Notes under the pieces: model-generated
What the model was told of the DNA's origin: nothing
What the model saw: the letters and a program-made list of their open reading frames with translations, nothing else
Databases searched by the model: none
Translations under genes and position numbers: made by a program
NCBI RefSeq assembly: GCF_000350165.1
Contig: NZ_CAUI01000023.1
Span: 558,001 to 622,000 of the forward strand
Source: Halanaerobium saccharolyticum subsp. saccharolyticum DSM 6643
GTDB lineage: Bacteria; Bacillota; Halanaerobiia; Halanaerobiales; Halanaerobiaceae
Length of the DNA stretch: 64,000 nucleotides
Reading direction: 5' to 3'
Shown: positions 38,018-46,558 of the stretch, in pieces
Position numbering within the stretch: position 1 is the stretch's first letter
Layout of the letters: each line of letters starts with the position of its first letter

Positions 38018-39007
38018 TTAAAAAACTTTTGCTCTCAATAAGTCCTGGAAATTAAGCATTGCAACTGGTTTTCCTGCTTCAACAACCGGCAGATCATTGA
38101 TTTCTTTGGCTTCCATAATCTGCAGTGCCTCGGCTGCCAGTCTATCTGGAGCAATTGAAATTGGATCAACTGTCATATAATCTTTAACAGGCCGATCAAT
38201 AAAATCTGCAGACTTCTCTAAAAGTCTACGGATATCTCCATCAGTAATAATTCCTCTAAGTTTACCATCCTGATCAACAATAGAAGTTGAACCCATCCGA
38301 CTTTTTGTCATCTTAAATAAAGCTTCTCTGACGGTTGTCTCTATTTTAACAACAGGATTCTGTTCTCTAATCTTAATTACATCCTTAACTTTAGTTAAAA
38401 GTTTTCTGCCCAGAGAACCCCCTGGATGATAGAGAGCAAAATCTTCAGGGCTAAAACCATAATAAGAGGAGAGAGCAATGGCCAGCGCATCTCCCAGAGC
38501 TAAAGCAGCAGTAGTACTTGCTGTAGGTGCTAAATTATGCGGACAAGCTTCTGTAATTACATCTGCCTCCAAAATTAAATCAGCATGTTCAGCTAATGTT
38601 GACTCACTATTTCCAGTCAGTGCAATCAAAGTAACACCAATCCTTCTTAAAGAAGGTAATAAAGAGATAACCTCATCTGTTTCTCCACTATTAGAAACAG
38701 CAATTACTACATCACCGGCTCTAATCATCCCTAAATCACCATGTAGAGCCTCACCAGCATGCACAAAAAAAGCTGAAGTACCAGTACTGGAAAAAGTAGC
38801 AGCCAGTTTTTTAGCTACTAAACCTGTTTTGCCAACTCCTGTAAAAACTACTCTTCCCTCAGAATCAATAATCAGCTCCATAGCTTTTTTAAAACTTCCG
38901 TCAAGATCCTCTTTCAATTTTAAAACTGCATCAGCTTCTATCTGCAGGACATTTTTTGCTCCTTCAAGTCCTGCTTTTAATTTATCTTCTCTGCTTTTTT
39001 TTGTCAT
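38018..39007 (-). CDS. kdsD: Arabinose-5-phosphate isomerase (KdsD/KpsF)
   Basis: This enzyme makes arabinose 5-phosphate from ribulose 5-phosphate, the first step of Kdo synthesis. The 329 residues comprise a SIS domain (TGVGKTGLVAKK, SSTGTSAFFVHAGEALHGDLG, SNSGETDEV) and two CBS domains in the C-terminal 120 residues. The frame opens at 39016, but GGGTG lies 6 nt before the ATG at 39007. kdsA and kdsB sit immediately upstream. Confidence 0.94.
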   Translation of the reverse strand: MTKKSREDKLKAGLEGAKNVLQIEADAVLKLKEDLDGSFKKAMELIIDSEGRVVFTGVGKTGLVAKKLAATFSSTGTSAFFVHAGEALHGDLGMIRAGDVVIAVSNSGETDEVISLLPSLRRIGVTLIALTGNSESTLAEHADLILEADVITEACPHNLAPTASTTAALALGDALAIALSSYYGFSPEDFALYHPGGSLGRKLLTKVKDVIKIREQNPVVKIETTVREALFKMTKSRMGSTSIVDQDGKLRGIITDGDIRRLLEKSADFIDRPVKDYMTVDPISIAPDRLAAEALQIMEAKEINDLPVVEAGKPVAMLNFQDLLRAKVF

Positions 39008-39023
39008 TTTATTCACCCGAATC

Positions 39024-39869
39024 TTAATAATTTATTTCATCACAATCTTTGACAGCATTATCAATTGCCAGTCCCTGTTTTAAAATCTCTTCCAGCTTAG
39101 CTAAAGGAATCATATTTGCTCCATCACTTTTTGCTACTGCTGGATTATCATGAACTTCCATGAATAAGGAATCGATTCCTACAGCCAGAGCAGCTCTCAT
39201 TAAATATGGTACATATTCTTTTTCACCATCTGAGCTATCTCCTGCTCCACCTGGAAGTTGGACTGCATGAGTTGAATCAAAAACAATCGGATAACCAGTT
39301 TTGCGCATTCTAGGTAATGAGCGCATATCTACTACTAAATTATTATAACCAAAAGACACTCCTCTTTCGGTTAAAAGTATTCTTTGATTGCCAGTACTTT
39401 CTATTTTTTCTACAACCTGATCTATATCCCAGGGTGCCAGAAACTGTCCTTTTTTAACATTAATAATACTTCCGGTTTTACCAGCTGCAGTCAACATATC
39501 GGTCTGTCTGGATAAAAAGGCTGGGATCTGCATAATATCTAAAACTTCAGCTGCCACAGCTGCCTGCTCAGGTAAATGAATATCTGAAATTACAGGTAGT
39601 TCAAATTCTTTTTTTACTCTCTCTAAAATCCTTAATCCTTCTTCTAAACCAGGACCGCGATATGATTCAATTGAAGAGCGGTTTGCTTTATCAAAAGAAG
39701 CCTTAAAAACATAGGGAATCCCCAACTTATCAGTAATTTTTTTAATTCCTTCGGCAATTCTCAAGACCCTATCTTCTTCCTCAATCGCACAGGGACCTGC
39801 TAAAAGCACAAATGGTTTTTCCTGGTCTCCAAAAATTATATCATCATTTAATTTAACCTGCTTAATCAT
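39024..39869 (-). CDS. kdsA: Kdo-8-phosphate synthase
   Basis: It condenses arabinose 5-phosphate with phosphoenolpyruvate to Kdo 8-phosphate. The 281-residue TIM-barrel protein shows [22 protein letters not shown], and [11 protein letters not shown], all KdsA landmarks. The Asn/Cys position that separates metal-independent from metal-dependent forms: the PCAIE loop holds a Cys, which in known enzymes goes with metal dependence. I treat that as a suggestion only. Confidence 0.95.
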   Translation of the reverse strand: MIKQVKLNDDIIFGDQEKPFVLLAGPCAIEEEDRVLRIAEGIKKITDKLGIPYVFKASFDKANRSSIESYRGPGLEEGLRILERVKKEFELPVISDIHLPEQAAVAAEVLDIMQIPAFLSRQTDMLTAAGKTGSIINVKKGQFLAPWDIDQVVEKIESTGNQRILLTERGVSFGYNNLVVDMRSLPRMRKTGYPIVFDSTHAVQLPGGAGDSSDGEKEYVPYLMRAALAVGIDSLFMEVHDNPAVAKSDGANMIPLAKLEEILKQGLAIDNAVKDCDEINY

Positions 39870-39930
39870 TTTTTACCCCCATCTGTATGTCACGTATTGT
39901 CAAAAAATCTTTTAATTATAGATTAATTAA

Positions 39931-40680
39931 CTAAATCTTTTTATTTCTGGCTTTAAGTTCTTTTTCCACCAGCTCAACATCTTCTTTGCGATCAACACCA
40001 ATTAATTTTGCTTTTGTTTCCAAAACCTTAATCTGATAACCATTTTCAAGTGCCCGCAGCTGCTCTAAAGATTCTGCCTTTTCTAAAGCAGTCCTTTCCA
40101 TTCCTGCATATTTTAATAAAAAATCACGGCGATAAACATAAAGTCCTATATGCTGATAATAATGCTGATCTTTTACTTTTGTATCTCGATAATATGGAAT
40201 GGGAGAACGAGAAAAATATAAAGCATAATCTTCATAATCTGTAATAACTTTAACTAGATCAGGACTTTTAGCAGCTTCAGAATTTATCTTTCTCTTTAAA
40301 GTACTCATCTGCAAATTATTTTCCTGACTAAAAGGTTTTAAAGCTTGCGTAATACTTTGAGCTTCAATCAAGGGTTCATCTCCCTGAACATTGACTATCA
40401 AATCAGCTTCAATTTGAGCCGCCGCCTCTGCAATTCTATCAGTACCACTTTGATGCTGATTAGAGGTCATAATAACTCTGCCTCCAGCTGCTTCCACAAC
40501 TTTTTTTATTCTTTTATCATCTGTTGCCACATAGACTTCATCTATTTGTTCACATTTTTCTACTGCCTGATAAACCCTAACAATCATCGCTTTCCCTAAA
40601 ATATCTACCAGGGCCTTCCCCGGAAACCGACTGGAATCATAACGTGCTGGAATCACAGCCGCAGTTTTAAGAGCAGTCAT
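39931..40680 (-). CDS. kdsB: CMP-Kdo synthetase
   Basis: It activates Kdo with CTP for transfer by WaaA. The 249-residue nucleotidyltransferase has VIPARYDSSRFPGKAL, TSNQHQSGTDRIAEAA, NVQGDEPLIEAQ and HIGLYVYRRDFL. GAGGTG precedes a TTG-ATG pair; the ATG at 40680 has the better spacing. No KdsC phosphatase gene is visible between kdsA and kdsB; another phosphatase may serve. Confidence 0.95.
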   Translation of the reverse strand: MTALKTAAVIPARYDSSRFPGKALVDILGKAMIVRVYQAVEKCEQIDEVYVATDDKRIKKVVEAAGGRVIMTSNQHQSGTDRIAEAAAQIEADLIVNVQGDEPLIEAQSITQALKPFSQENNLQMSTLKRKINSEAAKSPDLVKVITDYEDYALYFSRSPIPYYRDTKVKDQHYYQHIGLYVYRRDFLLKYAGMERTALEKAESLEQLRALENGYQIKVLETKAKLIGVDRKEDVELVEKELKARNKKI

Positions 40681-40697
40681 CAAAACACCTCAAATCC

Positions 40698-41822
40698 TTA
40701 TTTTGCATTTTCATTACGTATTTTCGATTTAATAATTTTTAGTAATTTGTCTTTTTCCTCAATTTTTAAAGAAATTTTAAGATAATAAAAAGGGAGATTA
40801 CCAATCATCTCTGCAAAATCACTTAGTTTAACCGCATCTTTTTCTGTAGTTAAAATTAAATCAGCCTGAGAAGCAGAATACTGATCAAGCAAAGTTAAAA
40901 GATCTTCCTTTTGGTAATTATAATGATCTTTAAATATTTTGTAACTAACTATTTTAGCACCTGCACTTTCAATACTTTTTTTGAAAGCTTCCGGGCTACC
41001 AATGCCAGAAAAAGCGAAAACCTTTTTCTCCTTTAAAAAGTCAAGCTTCTCTTCCTGCTGTGAGGCTACGCAAACACAACTTTCTAAACTGGTTTCTGCT
41101 TTAAAAACTCCGTCATTAGAAGGACTAAGCGTTTCAAGAGAATTTTCAAGCTCTTTAATTCTATTAAAATCAACATTTTCACTGCGATTTAAAAGAAAAA
41201 TATCAGCTCTTTTTAAAGCAGTAAAAGGTTCTCTTAGCAAACCTGCTGGTAAAACTTTATTATTAGAAAAGGGTTTTTCAGCATCGATTAAAACAATATC
41301 TGAATTTCTTTTTAATTGATAATGCTGAAAACCATCATCTAATAATATCAAATCTGCCCCATGAGCTTCTGCCATTTTTGTTCCCTGATATCTATTAGCT
41401 GAACGAATAAAAATTAATTGATCATAATTGCGGGCCAGCATAAAAAGCTCATCTCCCGCCTGAGCAGCATCGGCATAAAGCTTTGAACCATCTTTAATCA
41501 AATATGGTTCTTCTACATTTTTTGCCGCTCCATAACCACGACTAATAATTGCTATCTTATATTGAGATTTTAATTCCTCAGCTAAAAATGCTGTAAAAGG
41601 TGTTTTACCAGTACCACCAGTTGTAATATTACCAATACTGATTACCGGCACCCCTGCCTCTTTTTTCTTTAAAATATTATTTTGATAAAGAGTGGACCTA
41701 ATTTTAGCTAGTTGAGCATAAAACAGTGATAACAAAAATAAGATACAGCGAATTACTCCTGCCAATATCCCCTCTTTAGATCCATCTATTATATTTTCTA
41801 AATATTTTCGCAAACTACTCAT
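40698..41822 (-). CDS. lpxK: Tetraacyldisaccharide 4'-kinase
   Basis: This 374-residue enzyme phosphorylates the 4' position of lipid A disaccharide. The P-loop lies in ISIGNITTGGTGKTPFTA-like sequence (about 60-72). LLDDGFQHYQLKRNSDIVLI is the LpxK signature, and an N-terminal hydrophobic helix anchors it. No lpxA, lpxB, lpxC or lpxD gene lies in the window, so the earlier steps are encoded elsewhere. Confidence 0.94.
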   Translation of the reverse strand: MSSLRKYLENIIDGSKEGILAGVIRCILFLLSLFYAQLAKIRSTLYQNNILKKKEAGVPVISIGNITTGGTGKTPFTAFLAEELKSQYKIAIISRGYGAAKNVEEPYLIKDGSKLYADAAQAGDELFMLARNYDQLIFIRSANRYQGTKMAEAHGADLILLDDGFQHYQLKRNSDIVLIDAEKPFSNNKVLPAGLLREPFTALKRADIFLLNRSENVDFNRIKELENSLETLSPSNDGVFKAETSLESCVCVASQQEEKLDFLKEKKVFAFSGIGSPEAFKKSIESAGAKIVSYKIFKDHYNYQKEDLLTLLDQYSASQADLILTTEKDAVKLSDFAEMIGNLPFYYLKISLKIEEKDKLLKIIKSKIRNENAK

Positions 41823-41838
41823 ATATTTAATACCACCA

Positions 41839-42489
41839 TTATTTTTTGACTAATTCAGCAGCTCTTTTATTTACTTCTGTCATTTTTTCTTTTAAAATTT
41901 TCTCTTTTTCTTCCATCTCAAGCCCTGCTTTGAATTTAAACGGCTCAGCAAAAACTAAGGCTGTTTTACTAAAAGGTAAAGGCAGCAAAAAACTATCCCA
42001 GCTGTTAAAGTTTTTCTTCCAACGAGCCTCAACCCCTATCGGAACCAGATAAGACCCCGCCTTTTCCTGTAGAAAAATAATACCCGGTTTAACCTGATGC
42101 GGAGGACCTGTCGGTCCATCAGGAGTAATAGCTGTACTTTCTCCTTTTTTTAATTTCCTATATAATTCAAGTAGAGAGCGGCTTGCACCTCTGCTGCTTG
42201 AGCCACGAACTGTTCTCCAACCCATTTTTTTTAAAACTTGAGCCATATAACTGCCATCTCGACTTAAACTTGATAAAGCATAAATTCCTAAATCCTTTAG
42301 GAAATATGAAGGAACCCAGAGTTTACCATGCCAGCAGGAAAAAACAAGTGACTCCTGCTTATCCAACTTTTCTTTAGCCTGCTGCCAACCTTCGACTTCT
42401 AATCTGTAAGAAAAATTTGTAGCTCTAATTAAATAATAAGCTAAAGGAGGAATTATTGCTTTTTCTAATTTTCTTTTTTGATCTGACAT
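41839..42489 (-). CDS. DUF374 lysophospholipid-acyltransferase-like protein
   Basis: This 216-residue protein has SCWHGKLWVPSYF (HX4-type motif), SSSRGASRSLLEL and TPDGPTGPPHQVKPG, the DUF374 pattern. The family is often found among lipid A genes and is thought to acylate a lipid, possibly lipid A. It sits between lpxK and msbA, 16 bp from lpxK. The role is inferred from family and position. Confidence 0.87.
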   Translation of the reverse strand: MSDQKRKLEKAIIPPLAYYLIRATNFSYRLEVEGWQQAKEKLDKQESLVFSCWHGKLWVPSYFLKDLGIYALSSLSRDGSYMAQVLKKMGWRTVRGSSSRGASRSLLELYRKLKKGESTAITPDGPTGPPHQVKPGIIFLQEKAGSYLVPIGVEARWKKNFNSWDSFLLPLPFSKTALVFAEPFKFKAGLEMEEKEKILKEKMTEVNKRAAELVKK

Positions 42490-42520
42490 TAATCATTCCT
42501 CCTTTTTTGAATTTTAATAT

Positions 42521-44299
42521 TTAGGCATTGGGATCTTCAATAAATTGACCTTGATATAAAGAAGCATACTTACCCTGTTTCTTGATCAGTTCCTGGTGAT
42601 TACCCATTTCCATAATCTCACCCTGTTCTACCACTACAATCTTATCGGCGTTTCTAATAGTAGATAATCTATGAGCAATAATAAAAGTTGTTCTATTTTT
42701 CATTAAATGCTCTAGAGCTTCCTGTACTAAGGCTTCAGATTCAGAATCAAGAGAAGAAGTAGCCTCATCTAAAATTAATATCTTAGGATTTTTCAAAATT
42801 GCTCTGGCAATAGAAATTCTCTGTTTCTGACCACCAGAAAGTCCAACTCCGCGCTCTCCCACAACAGTATCATAACCATCTGGAAAGCCCATAATAAATT
42901 GATGAGCATTGGCAGCTTTAGCTGCCTTCTGAATCGCTTTTTCGTCAGCATTTAAATCACCGTAGGCTATATTATCTCTTAAAGAACCACTGAATAAAAT
43001 AGTCTCTTGTGGTACTATCCCAATAAAGTTACGCAGACTATCGATTTTTAGATCTCTAAGATCATGGCCATCAACACGCATTCTACCTTCGATTGGATCA
43101 AAAAACCGTGGGATTAAATCAACCATTGTTGTTTTGCCAGCTCCACTGTGACCAACAAGAGCTACAACTTCACCTGGCTTAGCAGTCAAATTGATATTTT
43201 GGAGCACTATTTCATCTTCATTATAGGCAAAGCTAACGTTATCATAAACTACCTCACCTTCAAGATCATTTAATTCTATTTTGTTTTCATCATCTTCACG
43301 CAGTTCACTTTCAGTATCCATAATTTCAAAAACTCTTTCGGCTGAAGCAAATAACTGCTGCAGTCTTTTAGATAATTTAGTAATTGATCTTAGCGGTTCA
43401 CTGATAGTTAAAAGCAGAGTGAAAAAGGCAATTAATTCAGATGCTGTCATTCGGCCCTGCATGACCTCATAACCTCCATACCAAAGTATAGCTGTAAAAG
43501 AAATAGCAGCTAAAAATTCTACCAGTGGAGTTAAAATCGCACCATATTGAGTCTTTTTCATTTTTGCCCGGAAATTAGCCTGATTTTCACTGCTGAAACG
43601 TTCAAACTCATATTCTTCCCGACCAAAAGATTTAACTACTCTAACTGCAGATAATGTTTCCTGCAGTACATCAGATACATCAGCTATTTTAATCTGAACT
43701 CTGCGGCTTACTTTTTTCAATTTATAATTAAATTTAGTAATAACATAAGTGATAAATGGTAAAATTATAATTAAGAAGATTGTCAGGCGATAATTTAGAT
43801 AAACCAGATAAATAATTCCTCCGATTAGAGTAAAAACCTTATCAACACTACCCACAGTCGTCTTAATCATTGAACTTTCTAAATTCTGAACATCATTTGT
43901 AACCCTTGATAAAATATCACCTGTCTTATTTTTACTGTAAAAACTCAAAGATAAATTATGCAGATGTGAATAAAGATCATCCCGCATGTCTTTGATTGAC
44001 CTCTGTGAAACATAGGAAACTAAATAGGTCTTTCCGTAATAAGAAACACCTTTAAGGAAATAGACTAAAATCATCATTCCCGCAACTAAAGAAAGCTGAA
44101 TCATTCCCTCTCTTCCCATATCAATATCCGAGATAATTGTTTCCAAAAGGTCCTGAAAAACCTTAACAAAAAAAACAGTTAAAAAGGCATGAACCAGCAT
44201 GGAGATTACTCCCCCTGCCAGCCTGCCTTTATATGGTAAAAGATATTTAAATACTCTTTTTAATATTTCAAATTCATTATTACCTTTTGCTGAGTCCAT
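42521..44299 (-). CDS. msbA: Lipid A flippase, MsbA-like ABC exporter
   Basis: This 592-residue half-transporter has six membrane helices (about 20-310) fused to an ATPase: Walker A GHSGAGKTT, signature LSGGQKQR, Walker B ILILDEATSS and H-loop IAHRLST. The frame is open to 44338, but GGGG lies before the ATG at 44299, which overlaps the HutP-like gene by 20 bp. Position among lpxK, kds and waaA genes makes lipid A-core flipping its likely task. Similar exporters carry drugs, so the name rests partly on context. Confidence 0.88.
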   Translation of the reverse strand: MDSAKGNNEFEILKRVFKYLLPYKGRLAGGVISMLVHAFLTVFFVKVFQDLLETIISDIDMGREGMIQLSLVAGMMILVYFLKGVSYYGKTYLVSYVSQRSIKDMRDDLYSHLHNLSLSFYSKNKTGDILSRVTNDVQNLESSMIKTTVGSVDKVFTLIGGIIYLVYLNYRLTIFLIIILPFITYVITKFNYKLKKVSRRVQIKIADVSDVLQETLSAVRVVKSFGREEYEFERFSSENQANFRAKMKKTQYGAILTPLVEFLAAISFTAILWYGGYEVMQGRMTASELIAFFTLLLTISEPLRSITKLSKRLQQLFASAERVFEIMDTESELREDDENKIELNDLEGEVVYDNVSFAYNEDEIVLQNINLTAKPGEVVALVGHSGAGKTTMVDLIPRFFDPIEGRMRVDGHDLRDLKIDSLRNFIGIVPQETILFSGSLRDNIAYGDLNADEKAIQKAAKAANAHQFIMGFPDGYDTVVGERGVGLSGGQKQRISIARAILKNPKILILDEATSSLDSESEALVQEALEHLMKNRTTFIIAHRLSTIRNADKIVVVEQGEIMEMGNHQELIKKQGKYASLYQGQFIEDPNA

Positions 44300-44750
44300 A
44301 GTAATGAATCCCCATTCCTGAAATTTCGTGATCAACATCTAAACCAGGGATACCAAGCTTTCCATAAAGAGCTACTGCTAAATGTGGTGCTTTACTAACA
44401 ATACCTATTTTAATACCAGCTCCAGAAATACCGGATAACGGTTTATCAAAGTCAACCATTGCTCGTTCCACACAGCGAGTTAATATTCTCTGATCCTGAA
44501 CAGATTCGGTAATTACATCACCTTTAATTGCTGCTCCAAGACAGTTGCGTAAAACTTTGTCCTTTAGTTTGGAGCCCTTGCCTCCAGCTCTAGTAATTAC
44601 AGCTTCATAACCCTCACTTTTATAAGCATCAATTATCTTGCCATCATATTCATCATTAACCATTGAAAGTAGTACAGCTACCTTTCCTATAGACTGTCCA
44701 CCATCAATTTCCGTAAAATCATCAATTGTAAAATCTGATAAATTCATCAA
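44280..44750 (-). CDS. HutP-family RNA-binding regulator-like protein
   Basis: This 156-residue protein aligns with HutP, the histidine-dependent antiterminator of Bacillus: VALYGKLGIPGLDVDHEISG and GMGIHYYG match the conserved C-terminal part. H141 corresponds to the metal-ligand His138 of HutP. The positions matching His73 and His77 read R88 and R92 (QRILTRC), so the known Mg2+/L-histidine site is not intact. There is no hut operon nearby; the gene overlaps msbA by 20 bp and heads the LPS cluster. AGAGGTGATT lies upstream. The function is probably not histidine control as described for Bacillus. Confidence 0.8.
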   Translation of the reverse strand: MMNLSDFTIDDFTEIDGGQSIGKVAVLLSMVNDEYDGKIIDAYKSEGYEAVITRAGGKGSKLKDKVLRNCLGAAIKGDVITESVQDQRILTRCVERAMVDFDKPLSGISGAGIKIGIVSKAPHLAVALYGKLGIPGLDVDHEISGMGIHYYGLSKR

Positions 44751-44844
44751 ATCACCTCTTAGTCTTATTTTCTTAGTTATTTCCTTTTAAAAAAGGTTTA
44801 TAAATGCCTGAACTTTCCCTACCACTGTCTGCTATTCAACAAAA

Positions 44845-45768
44845 CTAATCGATCTCCTCTTTTAGTTCTGGAAAAATAGCTTTAATCAACTCCTTATAAC
44901 CCTCAATGATTCTTGGTGAAGGTCTATTAACTAAATCTTGATTGACTAAATATAAACGGTCATTTTTAAAAGCAGAAATTTCTCTAAGGATTTTTTTCTG
45001 TTTTAATTTCTCAATAGTTAAATCCTGCAGACTGCTGTGCTGGCTGCTAATATAAACCTCAGGGTCAGCGGCAATTAAGCTTTCCATACTATATGTTGGC
45101 CAGCTCCCTTGAGCCTCACGACCGACATTGTAACCCCCAGCAGCATAAATCAAACTATCAATAAAAGTTCCGCTGCCAGCTGTATATAATGGGTCTGACC
45201 AAATTTCGTAAAAAACCCTTCGCCGTTCATTATTTTCGAGCTTTTTAGCCACAATTTTTTTCAACCGTTGATGTTCTTTTTCCATCTCTGCAGTTATCTC
45301 TGATCCAGCACTCTGGGCAGAAATTAAATAAGAAATGTCATCAATCATATCTATTGTATCATTAATTGAGCCAGGTTTAAAACCAATATTTTTAATTCCC
45401 AATTCAGTTAACCGTTTTAGAACTGCAATTTTACTTACAGATTCAGCAATTACAAGATCTGGTTCTAAAGAAATTATCTTTTCTAGATTAGGCTCATCAA
45501 TTCTACCCACATCTTCTTTATTCAATGCATCATCTGGATAATCGCAGGCCGAACTAACAGCTACCAGTTTATCTTCCAGGCCGAGAGCATAAATAATTTC
45601 TGTAATTGCCGGCGCCAAAGAGATGATTCTCTGCACTTCCTTTTCAATTACAATCTCCCTTCCCAAATCATCGGTATATTTAATTGGAAAAAAATCAGCT
45701 AAAACTGATGTCGAAGCTGTAAAAATTATCAAACAAATCATGAGCAGCATAAAAATTGTTTTTCTCAT
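44845..45768 (-). CDS. Periplasmic binding protein of cobalamin/iron ABC transporter (BtuF-like)
   Basis: This 307-residue protein has a signal peptide (MRKTIFMLLMICLIIF... to VLA), no lipobox Cys, and the TroA/BtuF fold marks TDDLGREIVIEKEVQRIISLAPAITEI (start of that block) and EPDLVIAE. The frame opens at GTG 45777, but GAGG at good spacing favours ATG 45768. Relatives bind vitamin B12, siderophores or haem. No permease or ATPase is adjacent, so it is an orphan binding protein. Confidence 0.87.
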   Translation of the reverse strand: MRKTIFMLLMICLIIFTASTSVLADFFPIKYTDDLGREIVIEKEVQRIISLAPAITEIIYALGLEDKLVAVSSACDYPDDALNKEDVGRIDEPNLEKIISLEPDLVIAESVSKIAVLKRLTELGIKNIGFKPGSINDTIDMIDDISYLISAQSAGSEITAEMEKEHQRLKKIVAKKLENNERRRVFYEIWSDPLYTAGSGTFIDSLIYAAGGYNVGREAQGSWPTYSMESLIAADPEVYISSQHSSLQDLTIEKLKQKKILREISAFKNDRLYLVNQDLVNRPSPRIIEGYKELIKAIFPELKEEID

Positions 45769-45799
45769 TTGATCCACCTCAGCTTAAAGACTTTAGTGA

Positions 45800-46558
45800 T
45801 TATAGTATTTTATCTCTTTTAGGAATGGGAATTGGTGCTACCTTATGGCTGTTTTTAGAGGCCAATTCTTTAATCTTTGTTTCAACTTCTGGCTCAGCCT
45901 CACCAGTTAATATATATTGGTCAAGTTCTTCGTAACTAAAACCCATTTCAGACTCATCTGTCTGTCCTTCCCAAAGGCCAGCCGAAGGCTTTTTCTCTAT
46001 AATTTCAAGCGGAATATCCAGCACCCTTGCCAGCTCTTTAACCTCATGCTTTACTAATGAACCAAGTGGTGCTAGATCAATACCTCCATCACCGTGTTTG
46101 GTAAAATAACCAATTTTCAATTCACTCCAATTATCTGTTCCTACAACCAGATAGTCTTTAGATTGGGCATAATAATATAAGGTGGTCATCCGCAGACGAG
46201 GTTTAATATTAGCTTCAGCTAATTTTCCGCCTTTAATACCAGTTGCCCTTAAATTATCTAATAAGTGATCATAAACTTCACTTAAGTCATTTTCCACTAC
46301 CGGCATTTTAAATTCATTAGCTATTTTAAGTGCATCTTGTTTATCCTTGCTGCTTGAATGACAGGGCATAATAACTGTCAACAGATCTTCTCCAAAAGCC
46401 AGCTGTGCTAATCTTGCAGTAACTGCTGAATCAATTCCACCACTCAAACCAACTACCGCTCCTTTTAGACCAGAATTTTTCACTTTTTTCTGCAGCCAGG
46501 AAACTAAATTATCTTTAATTTTCTCATAATCATTGTTTGCAATTAGTTTTTTATCCAT
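45800..46558 (-). CDS. nadE: NH3-dependent NAD synthetase
   Basis: This 252-residue enzyme amidates deamido-NAD to NAD. It has the PP-loop GLSGGIDSAVTARLA, TDNWSELKIGYFTKHGDGG and KKPSAGLWEGQTDE. It lacks a glutaminase domain, so it uses ammonia. GGGGG lies 7 nt before ATG 46558, which overlaps the previous stop by one base (TAATG). The longer upstream frame to 46630 is not used. Confidence 0.94.
   Translation of the reverse strand: MDKKLIANNDYEKIKDNLVSWLQKKVKNSGLKGAVVGLSGGIDSAVTARLAQLAFGEDLLTVIMPCHSSSKDKQDALKIANEFKMPVVENDLSEVYDHLLDNLRATGIKGGKLAEANIKPRLRMTTLYYYAQSKDYLVVGTDNWSELKIGYFTKHGDGGIDLAPLGSLVKHEVKELARVLDIPLEIIEKKPSAGLWEGQTDESEMGFSYEELDQYILTGEAEPEVETKIKELASKNSHKVAPIPIPKRDKIL

Noticed and set aside
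38478-39083. 201-codon plus-strand open frame opposite kdsD
   Set aside because: It lies wholly antisense to kdsD and the end of kdsA, has Ala/Ser/Pro-rich shadow composition, and has no plausible ribosome binding site.
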